Below are positions 21,301-32,000 of a stretch of 41,422 bases of DNA, piece after piece. The DNA is from Gracilariopsis chorda (lineage: Eukaryota; Rhodophyta; Florideophyceae; Gracilariales; Gracilariaceae): positions 1 through 41,422 of the forward strand of contig NBIV01000440.1 of the NCBI GenBank assembly GCA_003194525.1. Reading direction: 5' to 3'. The notes below the pieces were generated by a model. It was not told where the DNA came from. It saw only the letters and a program-made list of their open reading frames with translations, and ran no database searches. The first letter of the stretch is position 1. The number at the start of each line of letters is the position of its first letter. The translations under genes and the position numbers were made by a program.

Positions 21301-21375
21301 ACGACCACTGAGCCATAACAGCAGCTCAGTGGTCGTCAGGTCACATGCGAGCAGCAAAACATGAGTTCGAATCTC
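21301..21375 (+). repeat. 14-bp hairpin followed by a tRNA-like A/B-box pattern
   Basis: GACGACCACTGAGC (21301-21314) pairs perfectly with GCTCAGTGGTCGTC (21325-21338). The right arm itself looks like a tRNA D-arm/A-box (GCTCAGTGGT), and GAGTTCGAATCTC (21363-21375) looks like a T-loop/B-box, about 40 bp apart as in Pol III genes. No proper cloverleaf forms: the acceptor and anticodon stems are not seen and the T-stem is imperfect. A tRNA-derived SINE fragment or a decayed tRNA is possible. Confidence 0.3.
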
Positions 21376-21660
21376 GCTGAGTTTCATAAAACTCCAAAAC
21401 TCCTTCGGGAGCTCGACTAATTCTAAATATCTTTAAACTCTCAGAACGTTTATAACACCCACTTGAACAGCAGAAAGAATACGGTGACATCTGTTAAAAG
21501 GGCAGTTTCGTAATAGAGTTTAAATAATCTAGCAAGTCTAAATAACGCGGATTGAATTAGTAGGGGGCTAAAGGTAAAATGAACTTATTGTAAACTTTTG
21601 CATTTAAACATAGATTTTTAATATAAAAAACGAAGGTTGACAAGGTTGTGGACATCTTCG

Positions 21661-23863
21661 TCAGCTTCTGAACTTCATTATACCGTGACACTCTTCAATG
21701 TGTTTCATAAAACAATCTCTATTAGTACCAGTGTGACATAAAAACACTTCTTTTTCCTTTCTGATATAGCACCCAGAACATAAAAACTTGGACTTTGTAT
21801 TACCTTTGCAGAAACTGCATCGTCCTTGATATAAAGCTTTTGTAATCTTGCCATCCTTGTTTTTTCTCCTTCTATTCGTCTGCATTAAATGCAAGCCAGT
21901 GCCTGCAAACATTGGCTTCTCATGATCATTTTCACATTCTTGCTCATCTCTGCTCATTAGACCTGTGGTATCTCATGTATTCTCAATTAGTTCATCAGCC
22001 AACTGGCAATAGAAGTGGTGCGGACTTTTCACGTTTCGGGTTCCATTTGCGGCTTTGTACAACTTCCAGGCGTCCACAATACAAATCGATAAAAGAGAGC
22101 AGTTCACTCGAAATGACCACTCTTTCACTTCAATTTTCTTCTCCAGATTCAGATCATCTTGTCTGCATCTGTTATGGCGATCGACCATTGAACAGTTTTT
22201 CTAATACTCTTCACACACTTCGGGAATTGCGACCTCCATTTCCACTTTCTTAGAAATATTTCCCTCCCGTCTCCACCTTTCTCGAATAATAGGACAGCCA
22301 GGACTAACCGTGCCAGAGGTTGATACGAAATACCTTCTTTCTCTGTCCATCCACATTACAGCCATTATATCATTATTGATAATGCTTCCTTTCGATAGCA
22401 TAGATACAAAATCTCCCCTGTCTGATAAAGTAGTTTCGGAGAGATGTGTCATCGGATATTCACGAGTAGCATTTTTGACAACTCCAGTAAACCTTAAACC
22501 TTTTTCCAGTAATGCTTTCGCTGTACTGACAGACGCAAAAAAGGAATCCGCACATACCAACCGTCCTGATCCAAACCATGGTTGCACTAAGCGAAGTAAG
22601 ACTGCCGTTCCATGGGCGTTATCAGAATCAAAAACTTGTTCCGGAATATTTGCACCCATATTGAGCTCAATGTTCACCATTATGCCACTTCGTGCACAAC
22701 ATACGGCCTTCATTTCAAGACCATTTTCCGGCTTTCTGTCTAATGCCGTATAGTGTGGAAGCCCGACATCAATCCAATTACCGCCTAATCCGTACCATCG
22801 TGACATTCCTTCGTCAACACATAAGGCATGTGATGGCGTGACAAAAGACCGACGATGGTCATTGATTGCCTTCACAAAATCTGTTACGAAGGACCAACGC
22901 GCGATTCCCTGCTCTTCAGTCACACCATTTCCGCTGAAGCATATTGAACTTCTAAGCATTTCAAATCTGTTCCGTGACATCGCAAGACCAATATTTGGCT
23001 GAGGAATAAACTTACAAAAAACGGCTCGAGGCTCCAAAGATCCCGTCTGTTAGAGAACTCAATGCGAGTCATGAGGATAAGAATTCCAAAGAATTTGAGC
23101 AATTCTCCCCCTGAAGTCCTCCGAACGTCTTTGCTTTCTAACCGAACATTTGTTCTGTTCACTATGAACTGCAAATGCTGCATAGGGAACATCCAAAGAA
23201 AGAAATCTAATGCACTCATGTTTGGAGGAACGTGACGCGGTGAGAAAGAATCTCCAGCTGGGCCAACCACTTTCCACTGATGCATTTGCATACAACCATT
23301 CAGAGGACTCAACGTCGTACAGGTTTCCCACACACGACCGTGAATCACAGTTGATTGGACAGGTGCATTTTCGCTGAATGAACTTGTTTGCGGCTGCAAA
23401 ACTTGCATCTGAGATGGTGTGACAAGAGCATCTTCCTCGATATTTTGCGTATTAATGGGTTCAACCTCGGTAATAGGCTCTTCTGCAGCATTCACGGCTT
23501 CGTCAACACCGGTACCTAGCTTGACACTAGATAGAGGTAGAGTTACTTCTTTTTCTCGGTTCGGTAGACGAAACTTCACAGTCAGAAAAGTGAGATTTGG
23601 ATTGTTGATCTTACGTATGTCAACATTGAGGACAGAACCGTGTACCGTTGTTGACTTCCATAGAGATCCGTAATAACGTTTGCATTCAGCGTCATTTGTA
23701 ACCAGACGAGCACGACTGTTGACAGTTGTTCCAACAGTTCTGCGAAGATCTGTGGACGGGGCCATTGTGTACGAATGTTGTTGACGATAGTGCTCGATGT
23801 GACAGCTACGACTGTTGGTGATGTGTTGTGGACATGGTTCAGCGCTGCCGGCGTAGAAGACAT
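21661..23863 (-). pseudogene. piggyBac-type transposase, copy 2, lightly broken
   Basis: Reading leftwards: an N-terminal region (from 23863 or Met at 23765) with RRTVGTTVNSRARLVTNDAE; the conserved NGCMQMHQWKVVGPAGD and GELLKFFGILILMTRIEF; then, after a frame change near 23000, the catalytic core. All three aspartates are readable in one frame: CVDEGMSRWYG, LVCADSFFAS and MWMDRERRYFVST. A stop at 22203-22201 and another at 21975-21973 precede the C-terminal cysteine-rich zinc finger, which is intact (CSFCKG, CSGC, CFMKHIEECH). So it has one or two frame changes and two stops but no catalytic loss. It is better preserved than copy 1 and convergent with it. Confidence 0.8.
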
Positions 23864-24167
23864 GATAAGAAGATCAAAGCGAAAAAGTTTTTGGAAAAGT
23901 TTTAAGGTTTTGATAAAGTTCTAGAGTAATTAAGATTGACCTCATATGAGATCGCTGGTCAGATAGACACTAGTATTGGGTTCTTCTTCGCAACTCCAAA
24001 ATCAGTGCAAATTGCGTCTCGCCGCGCCTGCCCAACCATCATACTGCAATCGTTTCCTCCGTGCTCACACGTGCTATTCTTAGTCTTTCGAAGCTAAGAA
24101 CCCATAGAACTTTGGCACCGCATGCGGCACCCCTACCCGTAGGGATATGTTGAGCGGATCACCGTGA

Positions 24168-24297
24168 ACTATTCAAGCCATCAAAGGGAATGCTGGTGAT
24201 ACCACATTCACTTATGCCGTAAAGGTACCGGATATTGGGGAGGCACGATGGGTACCCAGTGAGCTAGTTTACGTTCCAAGAAATGGCCCAATGGTGT
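24168..24297 (+). pseudogene. Possible chromodomain-like remnant
   Basis: One plus-strand frame reads IQAIKGNAGDTTFTYAVKV and then EARWVPSELVYVP, stopping at TAA 24298-24300. The order (helix-like lead, YAVKV strand, a Trp-Val-Pro turn) is like the chromo-type tail of Gypsy integrases. It is short and its upstream frame is broken. Sequence from 24300 to 24760 shows nothing I recognise except that it lies where the 3' LTR of the neighbouring minus-strand Gypsy should be. Confidence 0.25.
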
Positions 24298-24764
24298 AAA
24301 GGAGACGGACATCTGCCTCTGTTCTCCTCATGAAAAGTTGCTGCTGTTTCGCAAGCGAACATGCCATCTGGTGTGGCCTCAAATGGCCCCAAATATTGTT
24401 AATGGGTTTTGTCGCTGATGTGTTGTCAAAACGGAGAAGGAGCACGCAATAGGGAAAGGTTGCGATCTGACGCCTGCCTTGGCTTCGGTTTTAGTGAGTT
24501 CGTCTTCGTTCTATTAAATACTGCATCTTTCTCAACAACGGAGGCCGTCTGTAACGGCGCGGCCACCCGTTTCGATTCTGGGTGGCCGTGCCAAGTCACC
24601 GCCACTAGGCAGAATGCGCCCAAATGCGCCAAACTGATTACATAACACGAAATAGATTGTGCTGAGTGGGTGTCACTTATAATGTGCGGCTCTTCAGTGT
24701 TCGTAACATGCAGCCACGTAAGGGGTACCCACGCACAGCGGGCTGTCGAACATATGACACAACA

Positions 24765-24776
24765 TCACCCCCGCCA
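24765..24776 (-). other. Candidate polypurine tract of the second Gypsy element
   Basis: On the minus strand this reads GGCGGGGGTG and is followed by TGTTGTGTC, about where the plus-strand primer and LTR start (TG) would be after the integrase gene ending at 24785. Confidence 0.3.
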
Positions 24777-24784
24777 GGTCCAAA

Positions 24785-25931
24785 CTACTCAGACTTCTTA
24801 CTCTTTCTGGTAGGTAGGACCTTCTTCCAATACTTCCAGATAACGTTAATGTCGTTAGAGTTCTCTACCGGCCCCCATCCTGGTTCTACGTTGCGATCCT
24901 TCCACACCACAAAGTACCTCATCTTTCCATTTTTCTCTGTGCGGTGAGCCGTGATGTTCTGAACTTCAAACGTTGGCTCCTCTACGGCGAGTCCAGCATC
25001 AGTTCTCAAAATTAACTTCAAGTGGTCTGCTTGCACGGCTTTCTTGAGCTTTCCAAGCTAATCGCGCAATACGAATGCCCCGCCACAGTTTCTGCGCACG
25101 ACATGAAACGGACCCTCGTATTCGGCGTACCACTTTGATTCCTTCGTAATATCTCGCATCATAGCTCGAGATCCAGGGGGGAATGCGTTTGCAGTTATCA
25201 TACGCTTTCCAGCTTCAAAGTATGTAGAGTCTCTGCTCTTAACATTCTTGATCCTCTCGGAGACTGCAGGGAATATTTCTTCTGTTAACTTTTTCTGATG
25301 CACTTTCCAGGCCTGTAGTGCCAACGGTGCGAAGTCTCCAGTCCTGCCACACTTCTCAAAACCACTCATGCATCTCCCAGATATCAACGCGAAAGGTGTT
25401 GAAGAGGTCAGGGCGGCCATCTTACAATTGTAAGCCAACTGGACAAAGGGGATGTACTCCTCCCACCTATGCGTAGCTCCATCGATTTCCTTGAGCAACA
25501 AGGTTTCAACAACCCCATTGACACGTTATACAGCACCGTTTGCTCTAGGACTGTACTGTGAGATTGTGCGGTGGTCTATGCCAGTGAGAGTCGTTAGCTG
25601 ACTGATGAAGTCGTTCACAAATTCCGAACCGTTGTCCGACCGTATCACGCGAGGGACCCCGAAAATGGACAATATTTTCCAAAGGGCGCGGGTTACCTGT
25701 TCCATCTCCTTGCTATTCAAAGGCATCAGAATAGCAAACTTGGTCATTAGGCACACGATAGTGAGCAACGTGTTATGACCGCTGTCGGCGACCGGTAAAT
25801 AGGTGATAAGGTCAACAGCGATATGATCTCATAGAATATCCGCAGACACCGGCGTGAGGGGATGAAACCCCCTTTTCTGAATGTTATAACGTAGACAGGG
25901 CACGCAGGATCCTGTTTCTTCTCGAATCCCC
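24785..25931 (-). pseudogene. Second Ty3/Gypsy integrase, truncated 5' end
   Basis: From about 25915 leftwards: CVPCLRY (end of the zinc module), then the first core Asp in DHIAVDLITYLPVADSG, the second in RSDNGSEFVNDF, and the SPRANGAV region near the third site, where a stop interrupts. 25501-25058 carries the C-terminal half (REALV-type helix AYNCKMAALTSSTPFALISG) and ends in a stop. 25036-24785 carries a chromo-like tail (EVQNITAHR, MRYFVVWKDRNVEPGWGPVE). It is diverged from the first Gypsy integrase and is a different lineage. The 5' part of the element is missing because the Helitron array starts at 25934. Confidence 0.75.
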
Positions 25932-26049
25932 CCTTACCAAAGCGGAAGTTTGTCCGTCTGTCTGTGTGTCTGTCAGCTAACGCCCACTCATTGGCCGAAA
26001 AATCGGCAAGGAGGCTGCCAAGTGGGAACGTGGCATTTTATGCCTTCCA

Positions 26050-26185
26050 AGAGGCATCTTGCACCGCACAATGCGACACGTTTCAACCTGGCGCCTTTTG
26101 CACACCACAGTAGCCAAGAGCCATCTTGCACCGCCTAATGCGACACGTTTCCACCTGGCGCCTTTTGCACGTCACAGTAGCCTAG
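26050..26185 (+). repeat. Duplicated 67-bp block near the Helitron left end
   Basis: CATCTTGCACCGC followed by AATGCGACACGTTT and ACCTGGCGCCTTTTGCAC occurs twice with a 67-bp period. Units B and C have one copy. Unit D also has two, but with a 51-bp period (40343 and 40394), so the duplication arose separately. Confidence 0.65.
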
Positions 26186-26242
26186 CCGTTTGACCAAAGT
26201 AGCCCACCCGTTACACTACAATAACCAAGCCGTTGCAGTGCA

Positions 26243-26288
26243 GTGCACATGACCGTTTTAATTACTATTTTTCAACGGTCATGTGCAC
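26243..26288 (+). repeat. Helitron left-end hairpin, unit A
   Basis: GTGCACATGACCGTT (26243-26257) and AACGGTCATGTGCAC (26274-26288) are perfect 15-bp arms around an AT-rich loop. Present in all four units. Confidence 0.75.
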
Positions 26289-26311
26289 CAATGGCATTGC
26301 ACGCTCTACTA

Positions 26312-26480
26312 CACCATGGTTATGCAAACCAATGAAATGGCACTACAATAAAGCGTGCCATGTCAATTACCATGGTTATGAACACCAATGAAATGGCACT
26401 ACACTAAAGCGTGCCATGTCATTCACCATGGTTATGCACACCAATGACATGGCACTACACTAAAGCGTGCCATGTCATTT
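26312..26480 (+). repeat. Three tandem copies of a 56-bp repeat
   Basis: CCATGGTTATG begins copies at 26314, 26370 and 26426. The last copy contains a near-perfect inverted repeat built from AATGACATGGCAC and GTGCCATGTCATT, and the earlier two have variants of it. So the block is a row of small hairpins, replacing the single second hairpin found in units B, C and D. Confidence 0.75.
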
Positions 26481-27014
26481 GGGCGCTGAGCGCTCCCCTT
26501 TTTTTGCTTAAGTTACCCTACAAATAAAACATTGCTCGACAGAAGTATACAGGCATGTACTTGCCGGCACGCCTATACTCCTCTACACCATAGAGCAGTA
26601 CGCAGTGATCTCTGAACTGACGCTCCACATAACCATGCTCTACACAATGAAGCAAGGCGCGACAATGGTAAGAGGGACAAGGTTATGCGTAATGATTCGA
26701 TGCGCGACGATGCTAGGCACGACGATGCTCTACGCTGCTGCGGTATACGCAAAGGTCTTACTTCCGCACGGTAGCATAGTTTACTGCATAATTGCCACAC
26801 GCAGTGCTGCCTTCTAAGATGCTCCGCGAAACAAAGCTATGCTTGAACATGTTCTACATGAAGACTTTATGAACCATAGTGGAATGCACGAAGATTGTAC
26901 TCCAGTTACCAAGCAATGCTCTACAGCTTCATTCTCAAAGCTCGATGCCATAGAATCCACAATACCTGAGCAGCACGCCATGTTACCCTAAATGAGGTTC
27001 TGCACAAGACTGTT

Positions 27015-27134
27015 CGACGATGCTAGACGCCACGATGCTGGACGCGACGATCGTAAGCGCGAGGATGCTAGGCGTGACGATACTAGGCACGATTATACTA
27101 GGCGTAATGATTCGAAGGGCGACGATGCTAGGTG
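27015..27134 (+). repeat. 15-bp minisatellite, eight copies
   Basis: The unit CGACGATGCTAGGCG is repeated eight times with substitutions. Related degenerate units also occur at about 26650-26735. Confidence 0.75.
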
Positions 27135-27391
27135 TCACGGTACAGATTTATGCTCAAATGTCGATGCCATAAAAGCCACAATACCTTCTCACACGATTCT
27201 GCAGAGGCTGTCTGATGCTCTGATGGAATGCAAGGTATATTACAGGCGGCAACGCCACTCTGTTCAATAATGGTATGTACAAAAACGCTACGAACGACTA
27301 TTCTTTGCACGATGGTGGCACTTTCCTTCCAAATGTTAAGATATACAGATCTCATCTACACGCCCGAAGCGTAGCGGGCCATAGCAGCCTC

Positions 27392-27546
27392 TGCAGACTG
27401 CGTGCAGAGGCGGTGGGGCAGTATGCACGCAGGGCGTGAAACTCCCGCGTGCAAAGCATGCCATTGCCATACCAACATCTACGAACTGCATGCAGCGGCG
27501 GTGGGGTGCTTTGCACGCGGGCGTGAAACGCCCGCGTGCAGAGCAC
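27392..27546 (+). repeat. 88-bp spaced duplication with strong hairpin
   Basis: GGCGGTGGGG with its surroundings occurs at about 27411 and 27499. The second copy contains a perfect 13-bp stem: TGCACGCGGGCGT (27512-27524) and ACGCCCGCGTGCA (27528-27540) with loop GAA. The first copy has a decayed version. Confidence 0.65.
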
Positions 27547-27645
27547 GCTATTAACATTGCCTTCGATCATGCGTTGCATGACGGAGCTGAAAGCGCACTT
27601 TCTATGCACACAACTGCCATTTTTACTTATTTGGAAAATGAGACC

Positions 27646-27827
27646 CAGTTCACAGTACGTGTCTGTTTAGTGGTCGCATCGGACTACATTTGCGTGATGG
27701 CTGTTTAACGCATGGCCAGCTGTACGTTGCCTTTTCTCGGACAACCAACCCGTCCAACATCGTGGCCTGTCTTCCTGCCGGTAGCCCCTCTACCAATAAT
27801 GTAGTGTACCCCGAAGTTCTTTCGTAG
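27646..27827 (+). pseudogene. Helitron helicase C-terminal fragment in unit A
   Basis: This matches the last 60 or so codons of the Rep-helicase in units B and C (NIVACLPAGS, VVYPEVLS, stop TAG 27825-27827). A 38-base deletion removes the segment that encodes TTNKAQGQSY, and a TAA interrupts what follows. Only the 3' coding end plus the 3' non-coding tail was kept. Confidence 0.75.
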
Positions 27828-28270
27828 ATGCACTTGATAGCTATAAGTAAACCTCTTCTTTTTTCTTTCATTTTTTCTTCTCTTCTCCCTTCTCACTCCC
27901 CAAAAAACACTTGCATTCTACAAACAAACTACCCAGAACCCGCTACCAAAATACTCCTTTCACTGTAATGCTTCTTTTACTCCTTAACGCGTGCGAAGCA
28001 CGCAATGGAGCCACTTGTCCCCCCACTTATACTAAAGCGGAAGTTTGTCTGTCTGTGTGTCTGTGTGTCAGCTAACGCCCACTCATTGGCTGAAAAATCC
28101 GCAAGGAGGCTGCCAAGTCGCAACGTGGCGTTTTATGCGCTCCAAGAGGCATCTTGCACCGCATAATGCGACACGTTTCCACCTGGCGCCTTCTGCACGC
28201 CACAGTAGCCTAGCCGTTTCACCAAAGTAGCCCACCCGTTACACTACAGTAACCGAGCCGTTGCAGTGCA

Positions 28271-28352
28271 GTGCACATGACCGTTTTAATTAATATTTTT
28301 CAACGGTCATGTGCACCAATCGCATTGCACGCTATACAAAAGCGTGCAATGC
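28271..28352 (+). repeat. Helitron left-end double hairpin, unit B
   Basis: First stem: GTGCACATGACCGTT (28271-28285) with AACGGTCATGTGCAC (28302-28316). Second stem: GCATTGCACGCT (28322-28333) with AGCGTGCAATGC (28341-28352), loop ATACAAA. Both are perfect. The pair is conserved at the same place in unit C (34382-34463). In unit D the first stem is perfect and the second has one mismatch. Confidence 0.8.
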
Positions 28353-28881
28353 ACTCCCCCACTGAGCGCTCGCGTTCTCCTTCGCTGTGGTTAACCTACG
28401 GTGTGGGTTCTAGCACTCTGGGCGAGTCAGGACGTCTGAAAAAGGTACACTGGCGGTACCGGCGGGATCTGTTAAGTTTAACTTTCTCACCAAACAACGC
28501 GTTCGTCATCCAGATTTAATTGGTTCGGCAACTATTTCTGGGTGGCGTTCACGTGAGGTACGATAGCTCCCCACAAAACGTGCTTTGCGTGGAAGGAGTA
28601 GCCCTTGAAGAGTCTAGAAAGGGGACAACAGAGTACGAGTCGAGCAAAAGCGGCTCTGTGTGGATCTAAGGAACTGTTAAAGGGAAACGGTCTTCGGACT
28701 AAAGTACGTCCAGCACAGAGTTGCCTAGCGATTTTGGGATTGTAAATCTCGCAGTCCTGGCAGACTCTCCATGCACGGCTCCCTGTTTACTCTGTACAGG
28801 TCAGTTCCCAATCTAGGCGGTTTCTTTGTGGTCAAGATATTCTATCTTCGCTGCAACGATCCAAAACTTCGGTGCTAGGTG

Positions 28882-28889
28882 CATAAAAG
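28882..28889 (+). promoter_or_regulatory. TATA-like box of the unit B Rep-helicase gene
   Basis: CATAAAAG lies 136 bp before the ATG at 29018. It is conserved at 34993-35000 in unit C and shortened to CATAAAGG in unit D. A long T/C tract lies between it and the ATG. Confidence 0.35.
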
Positions 28890-29017
28890 GGTTTGGCAGC
28901 CCGTAGCACAATTGTTCTCGACCATATCCTTTTTTTCTTTTTTATTTCTTTTCTTTTTTTGCTTTGCCGGTCGTTGGACAGTTTGTCTTTTCTGTGGAGT
29001 GCTTTAGTTCTTTTACA

Positions 29018-32000
29018 ATGCCTCCAACTCAGCCCAGTGCTTTAGGCGACGCCACACGTGAGCAGAACCGTCAAAGTACTGCTGCAAGACGTCCAGCAGA
29101 GTCCAGTGAGCAACAGGCAGAGAGGAGGCGTCGTAATAGAGAGCTAGCAGCCATACGGAGGGCAAATGAAACTGAAGAACAGCGGGAAGCACGAAGAGCA
29201 GCTGATAGGGAACGTGCAACAAGAAGACGAGCTGCACAATCAGCGCCGCAGACTGATGACAATCGTGAGACTAACCGCGTAGCGACTGCTTCGGCACGAG
29301 CTTCAGAGACCCCAACTGACCGTTCAAACCGTCAGGAAAATGATCGTGATGCCCGGCGTGCTGCGAGGTCACAGAATGATCGTTTGACTCAACAATCTCG
29401 CCGTTACTCTGTCAGAACATCTAGACAGGCATCACGAGAGCTCGAGAGCACAGCTGATCGACAACAGCGTTTTGAAGCTCAGCGCGAGAGCCGAAATGTC
29501 GCCCGTCGATTGTTTGACTCGGATAATGTCGATGATAGTGGGTACATGGACCTTGGTCTCCTGAATGTCGAGTGCCGCTTCTGCAAGGCACTGCACTTCA
29601 GAGAGGAGAGAGTGGTGAACAGCTCTCGCCGGAACCCGCTTTTCTCGCAGTGCTGCGCAAAAGGACATCTCAGCTTCCCTGCGCTTCTGGATCCTCCGCC
29701 TCTTCTTCGCCAACTGCTGACTGCGACTGGGCCCCGAGAGAACCACTTTCGTGCTGAGATCCGTGCCTACAACACAGTTATGTCTATGGCGTCCGTCAAG
29801 GCAAACTGGGTGAGCCGTGGTTTAGGAGACTCTACCTTCAATCCTACGATCACCATGCAGGGACAGATCTGTCACTGCATGGGTCAGCTCATTCCCGCTC
29901 AGGGTGTCCAGCCCGCATTTCTGTGTGTGTACATCCATGACACAGACTATGACGCGCAGTCTGCGAGGCGAGCGGGGTTGCTGCCCCGCCTCCAACCAGA
30001 ACTGCTGTCTCAGTTGGCTGCCATGCTGCACACGGGCAATCCATACGTGCAGACATTCTGCAGCCTGCGCGAGTGGGCTATCACCGATACGCCAGCAAAT
30101 ACGTATCAGATGATGATCCATGCTGATAGACGGCCCCGCGGCGAGCATGTTCGTCGCTACAACGGGCCCGAGGCGTCACAAGTAGCCGCCATCATTCCAG
30201 GGAATGAGGACGGCGGGATTGGGACGCGCGATATTGTTGTGCGTAGGCGTGGAGAGCTGACTGTAAATGGTGATGAGGTGCTGGACACTATTCCTGTCAG
30301 TCACAGATCGTACGATCCCTTGAGCTACGTTCTTTTATTCCCATGTGGCCAGGACGGATGGCACCCTGAGATGAGGTTTTGTCCACCAAACGCCTCGCGA
30401 GAGAAGAAGGTGACTCCGCTGATGTATTATGTATTATTCGTGGCAGCTTTTCGAGAGACCGACCGAGTTCAATACGACTCTACGCGGCAAACGGCTCTTC
30501 CAGCAGTACATGGTTGACCAGTTCTGCAAGGTTGAGTCGGAGCGTTTGTCTTACTTGCGACACAACCAGGACAGACTTCGAGCTGCGGACTATACATCCC
30601 TGCGGGAGAGCCTGGGTGACTCTCTGCTGGGCGTGGATGAGGCCGATGCTGTTCGCGCTGGACGACTGTTCGTGTTGCCATCCACATTTGTAGGAGGTGA
30701 CCGATACATGAGAAAGCAAATGCACGACATCATCGCCATATCCAACACCATTGGGCACCCCGATATCTTTCTCACGATGACGTGCAATCCGAACTGGCCT
30801 GAGATCACCAGGGCACTGTTCGATGGTCAGCGCGCTCCCGATCGACCTGATCTTTGTGCTCGAGTGTTTCGTCTCAAGATGAAAGCCTTGATGTCGTTTG
30901 TCATTGATGAACAGTTCTTTGGAGCCGTTCTTGCTCACGTGCGGGTAATCGAGTTCCAAAAGCGAGACCTACCGCACGCCCACATTATCTTCTTCCTCAA
31001 CGAAGATGCAAAGCAGCAGCTCCGAGACCCTGCTCACATTGACGAGCTCATCTCAGCTGAGATTCCTCCTTCCTCCGACGCCACCTCACAGGAGTTGGTG
31101 CTCAAGCACATGATTCACACTACGTGCGGTGCAGGCAACCGGTCAGCGCTGTGCATGCGCGAGCTGACCTGCTTGAAGCACTTTCCGAAGCCGTTTCGCT
31201 CCGAAACTGCACAGCTTGAGAATGAGTACTACGTCAGATACCGAAGACGCGCTCCTTCCGAGGGCGGGGGTTCTGTGGAACGAAGCTGCAGGGTCGGACG
31301 TCGAAAGCGCGTAGTGACGTTGGACAATTCGTGGGTGTTTCCACATTGCCCAGAGCTTCTCCGCCGGTTTGCATGCCACATCAATGTTGAGCTATGCGTA
31401 TCGCGACTTGGCGGTATCAAGTACCTCTTCAAGTATGTGTGCAAGGGTTCCGACAGAGTCACTATGGAGATTGTAGATGAGAACGGACGCCATGACGAGA
31501 TCCAGAACTTCCAGGACGCACGGTATGTGTCAGCCTCCGAAGCAGTGTGGCGGATGCTTGCGTTCGATATTGTCGATCGCAATCCACCCGTCGTGCGGCT
31601 TGAAGTACACTTGAAAGATCACCATACGGTGTTCTTCCAGGAAGGCGACGAGCACTCTGCTGCTAACAGAGAGCGGGCAGGAACCAAGCTGACTGAGTGG
31701 TTTGTGGCCAACCAAAAGTACCCCGGTGCACAGCATATCCCTTATGCCCAGTTCCCGAGGTTCTTTACTTGGAACAAATCAAACAAATGCTGGAGGCCGC
31801 GTGCATGTCTCCGGCGTCGTTCGGTGTCTCGAAGCCAGCCCACCTCCTCCTCAGCCGCACCTGCAGCAGCCGATCTATACGACTTCACTGGCAGTGGTGC
31901 GCATGTAGTTGGGCGCATTTAGACTGCCAGTCCACGAGAGGGAGAGCGGTACTACCTCCGCTTACTCTTGACCCACACAGCGGGTGCTACTTCCTTTCAG

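Larger units (their letters stand above)
21135..23974 (-). mobile_element. piggyBac-type DNA transposon, copy 2
   Basis: The matching inverted ends are ACTAGTGTCTAT plus CTCATATGAGGTC at the left (21135-21176) and their reverse complements at the right (23938-23974). They enclose about 2.84 kb with one minus-strand transposase gene, a usual size for piggyBac elements. The canonical TTAA target is not seen at these borders. Either ACTAGT is part of the terminal repeat, or the true ends lie slightly elsewhere. Confidence 0.55.
26520..27640 (+). other. Foreign filler of Helitron unit A
   Basis: No coding frame of note. It contains a 15-bp minisatellite, an 88-bp duplication, and a repeated TCGATGCCATA..CCACAATACCT block (26942 and 27160). 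The origin is not recognised. It is either captured host sequence or sequence of a separate non-autonomous family. Confidence 0.5.
25934..28020 (+). mobile_element. Helitron unit A, internally replaced, non-autonomous
   Basis: The left 0.55 kb and right 0.37 kb match units B and C; the middle does not. The left end begins TTACCAAAGCGGAAGTTTGT. The first hairpin pair is at 26243-26288. The right end has the GCGTGC-GAA-GCACGC hairpin (27989-28003) and AATGGAGCCACTTGTCC. The middle (26520-27640) is unrelated to the Rep-helicase and consists largely of short tandem repeats, so the unit cannot make its own protein. It is inserted into the second Gypsy integrase. Confidence 0.75.

Noticed and set aside
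26050..26480. Possible CRISPR-like array at the Helitron left end
   Set aside because: The repeats are contiguous 56- and 67-bp tandem copies without unique spacers, in eukaryotic transposon DNA.
26992..27270. Arg/Asp-rich open frame in Helitron unit A
   Set aside because: It is the translation of the 15-bp minisatellite, which stays open because 15 is a multiple of three.
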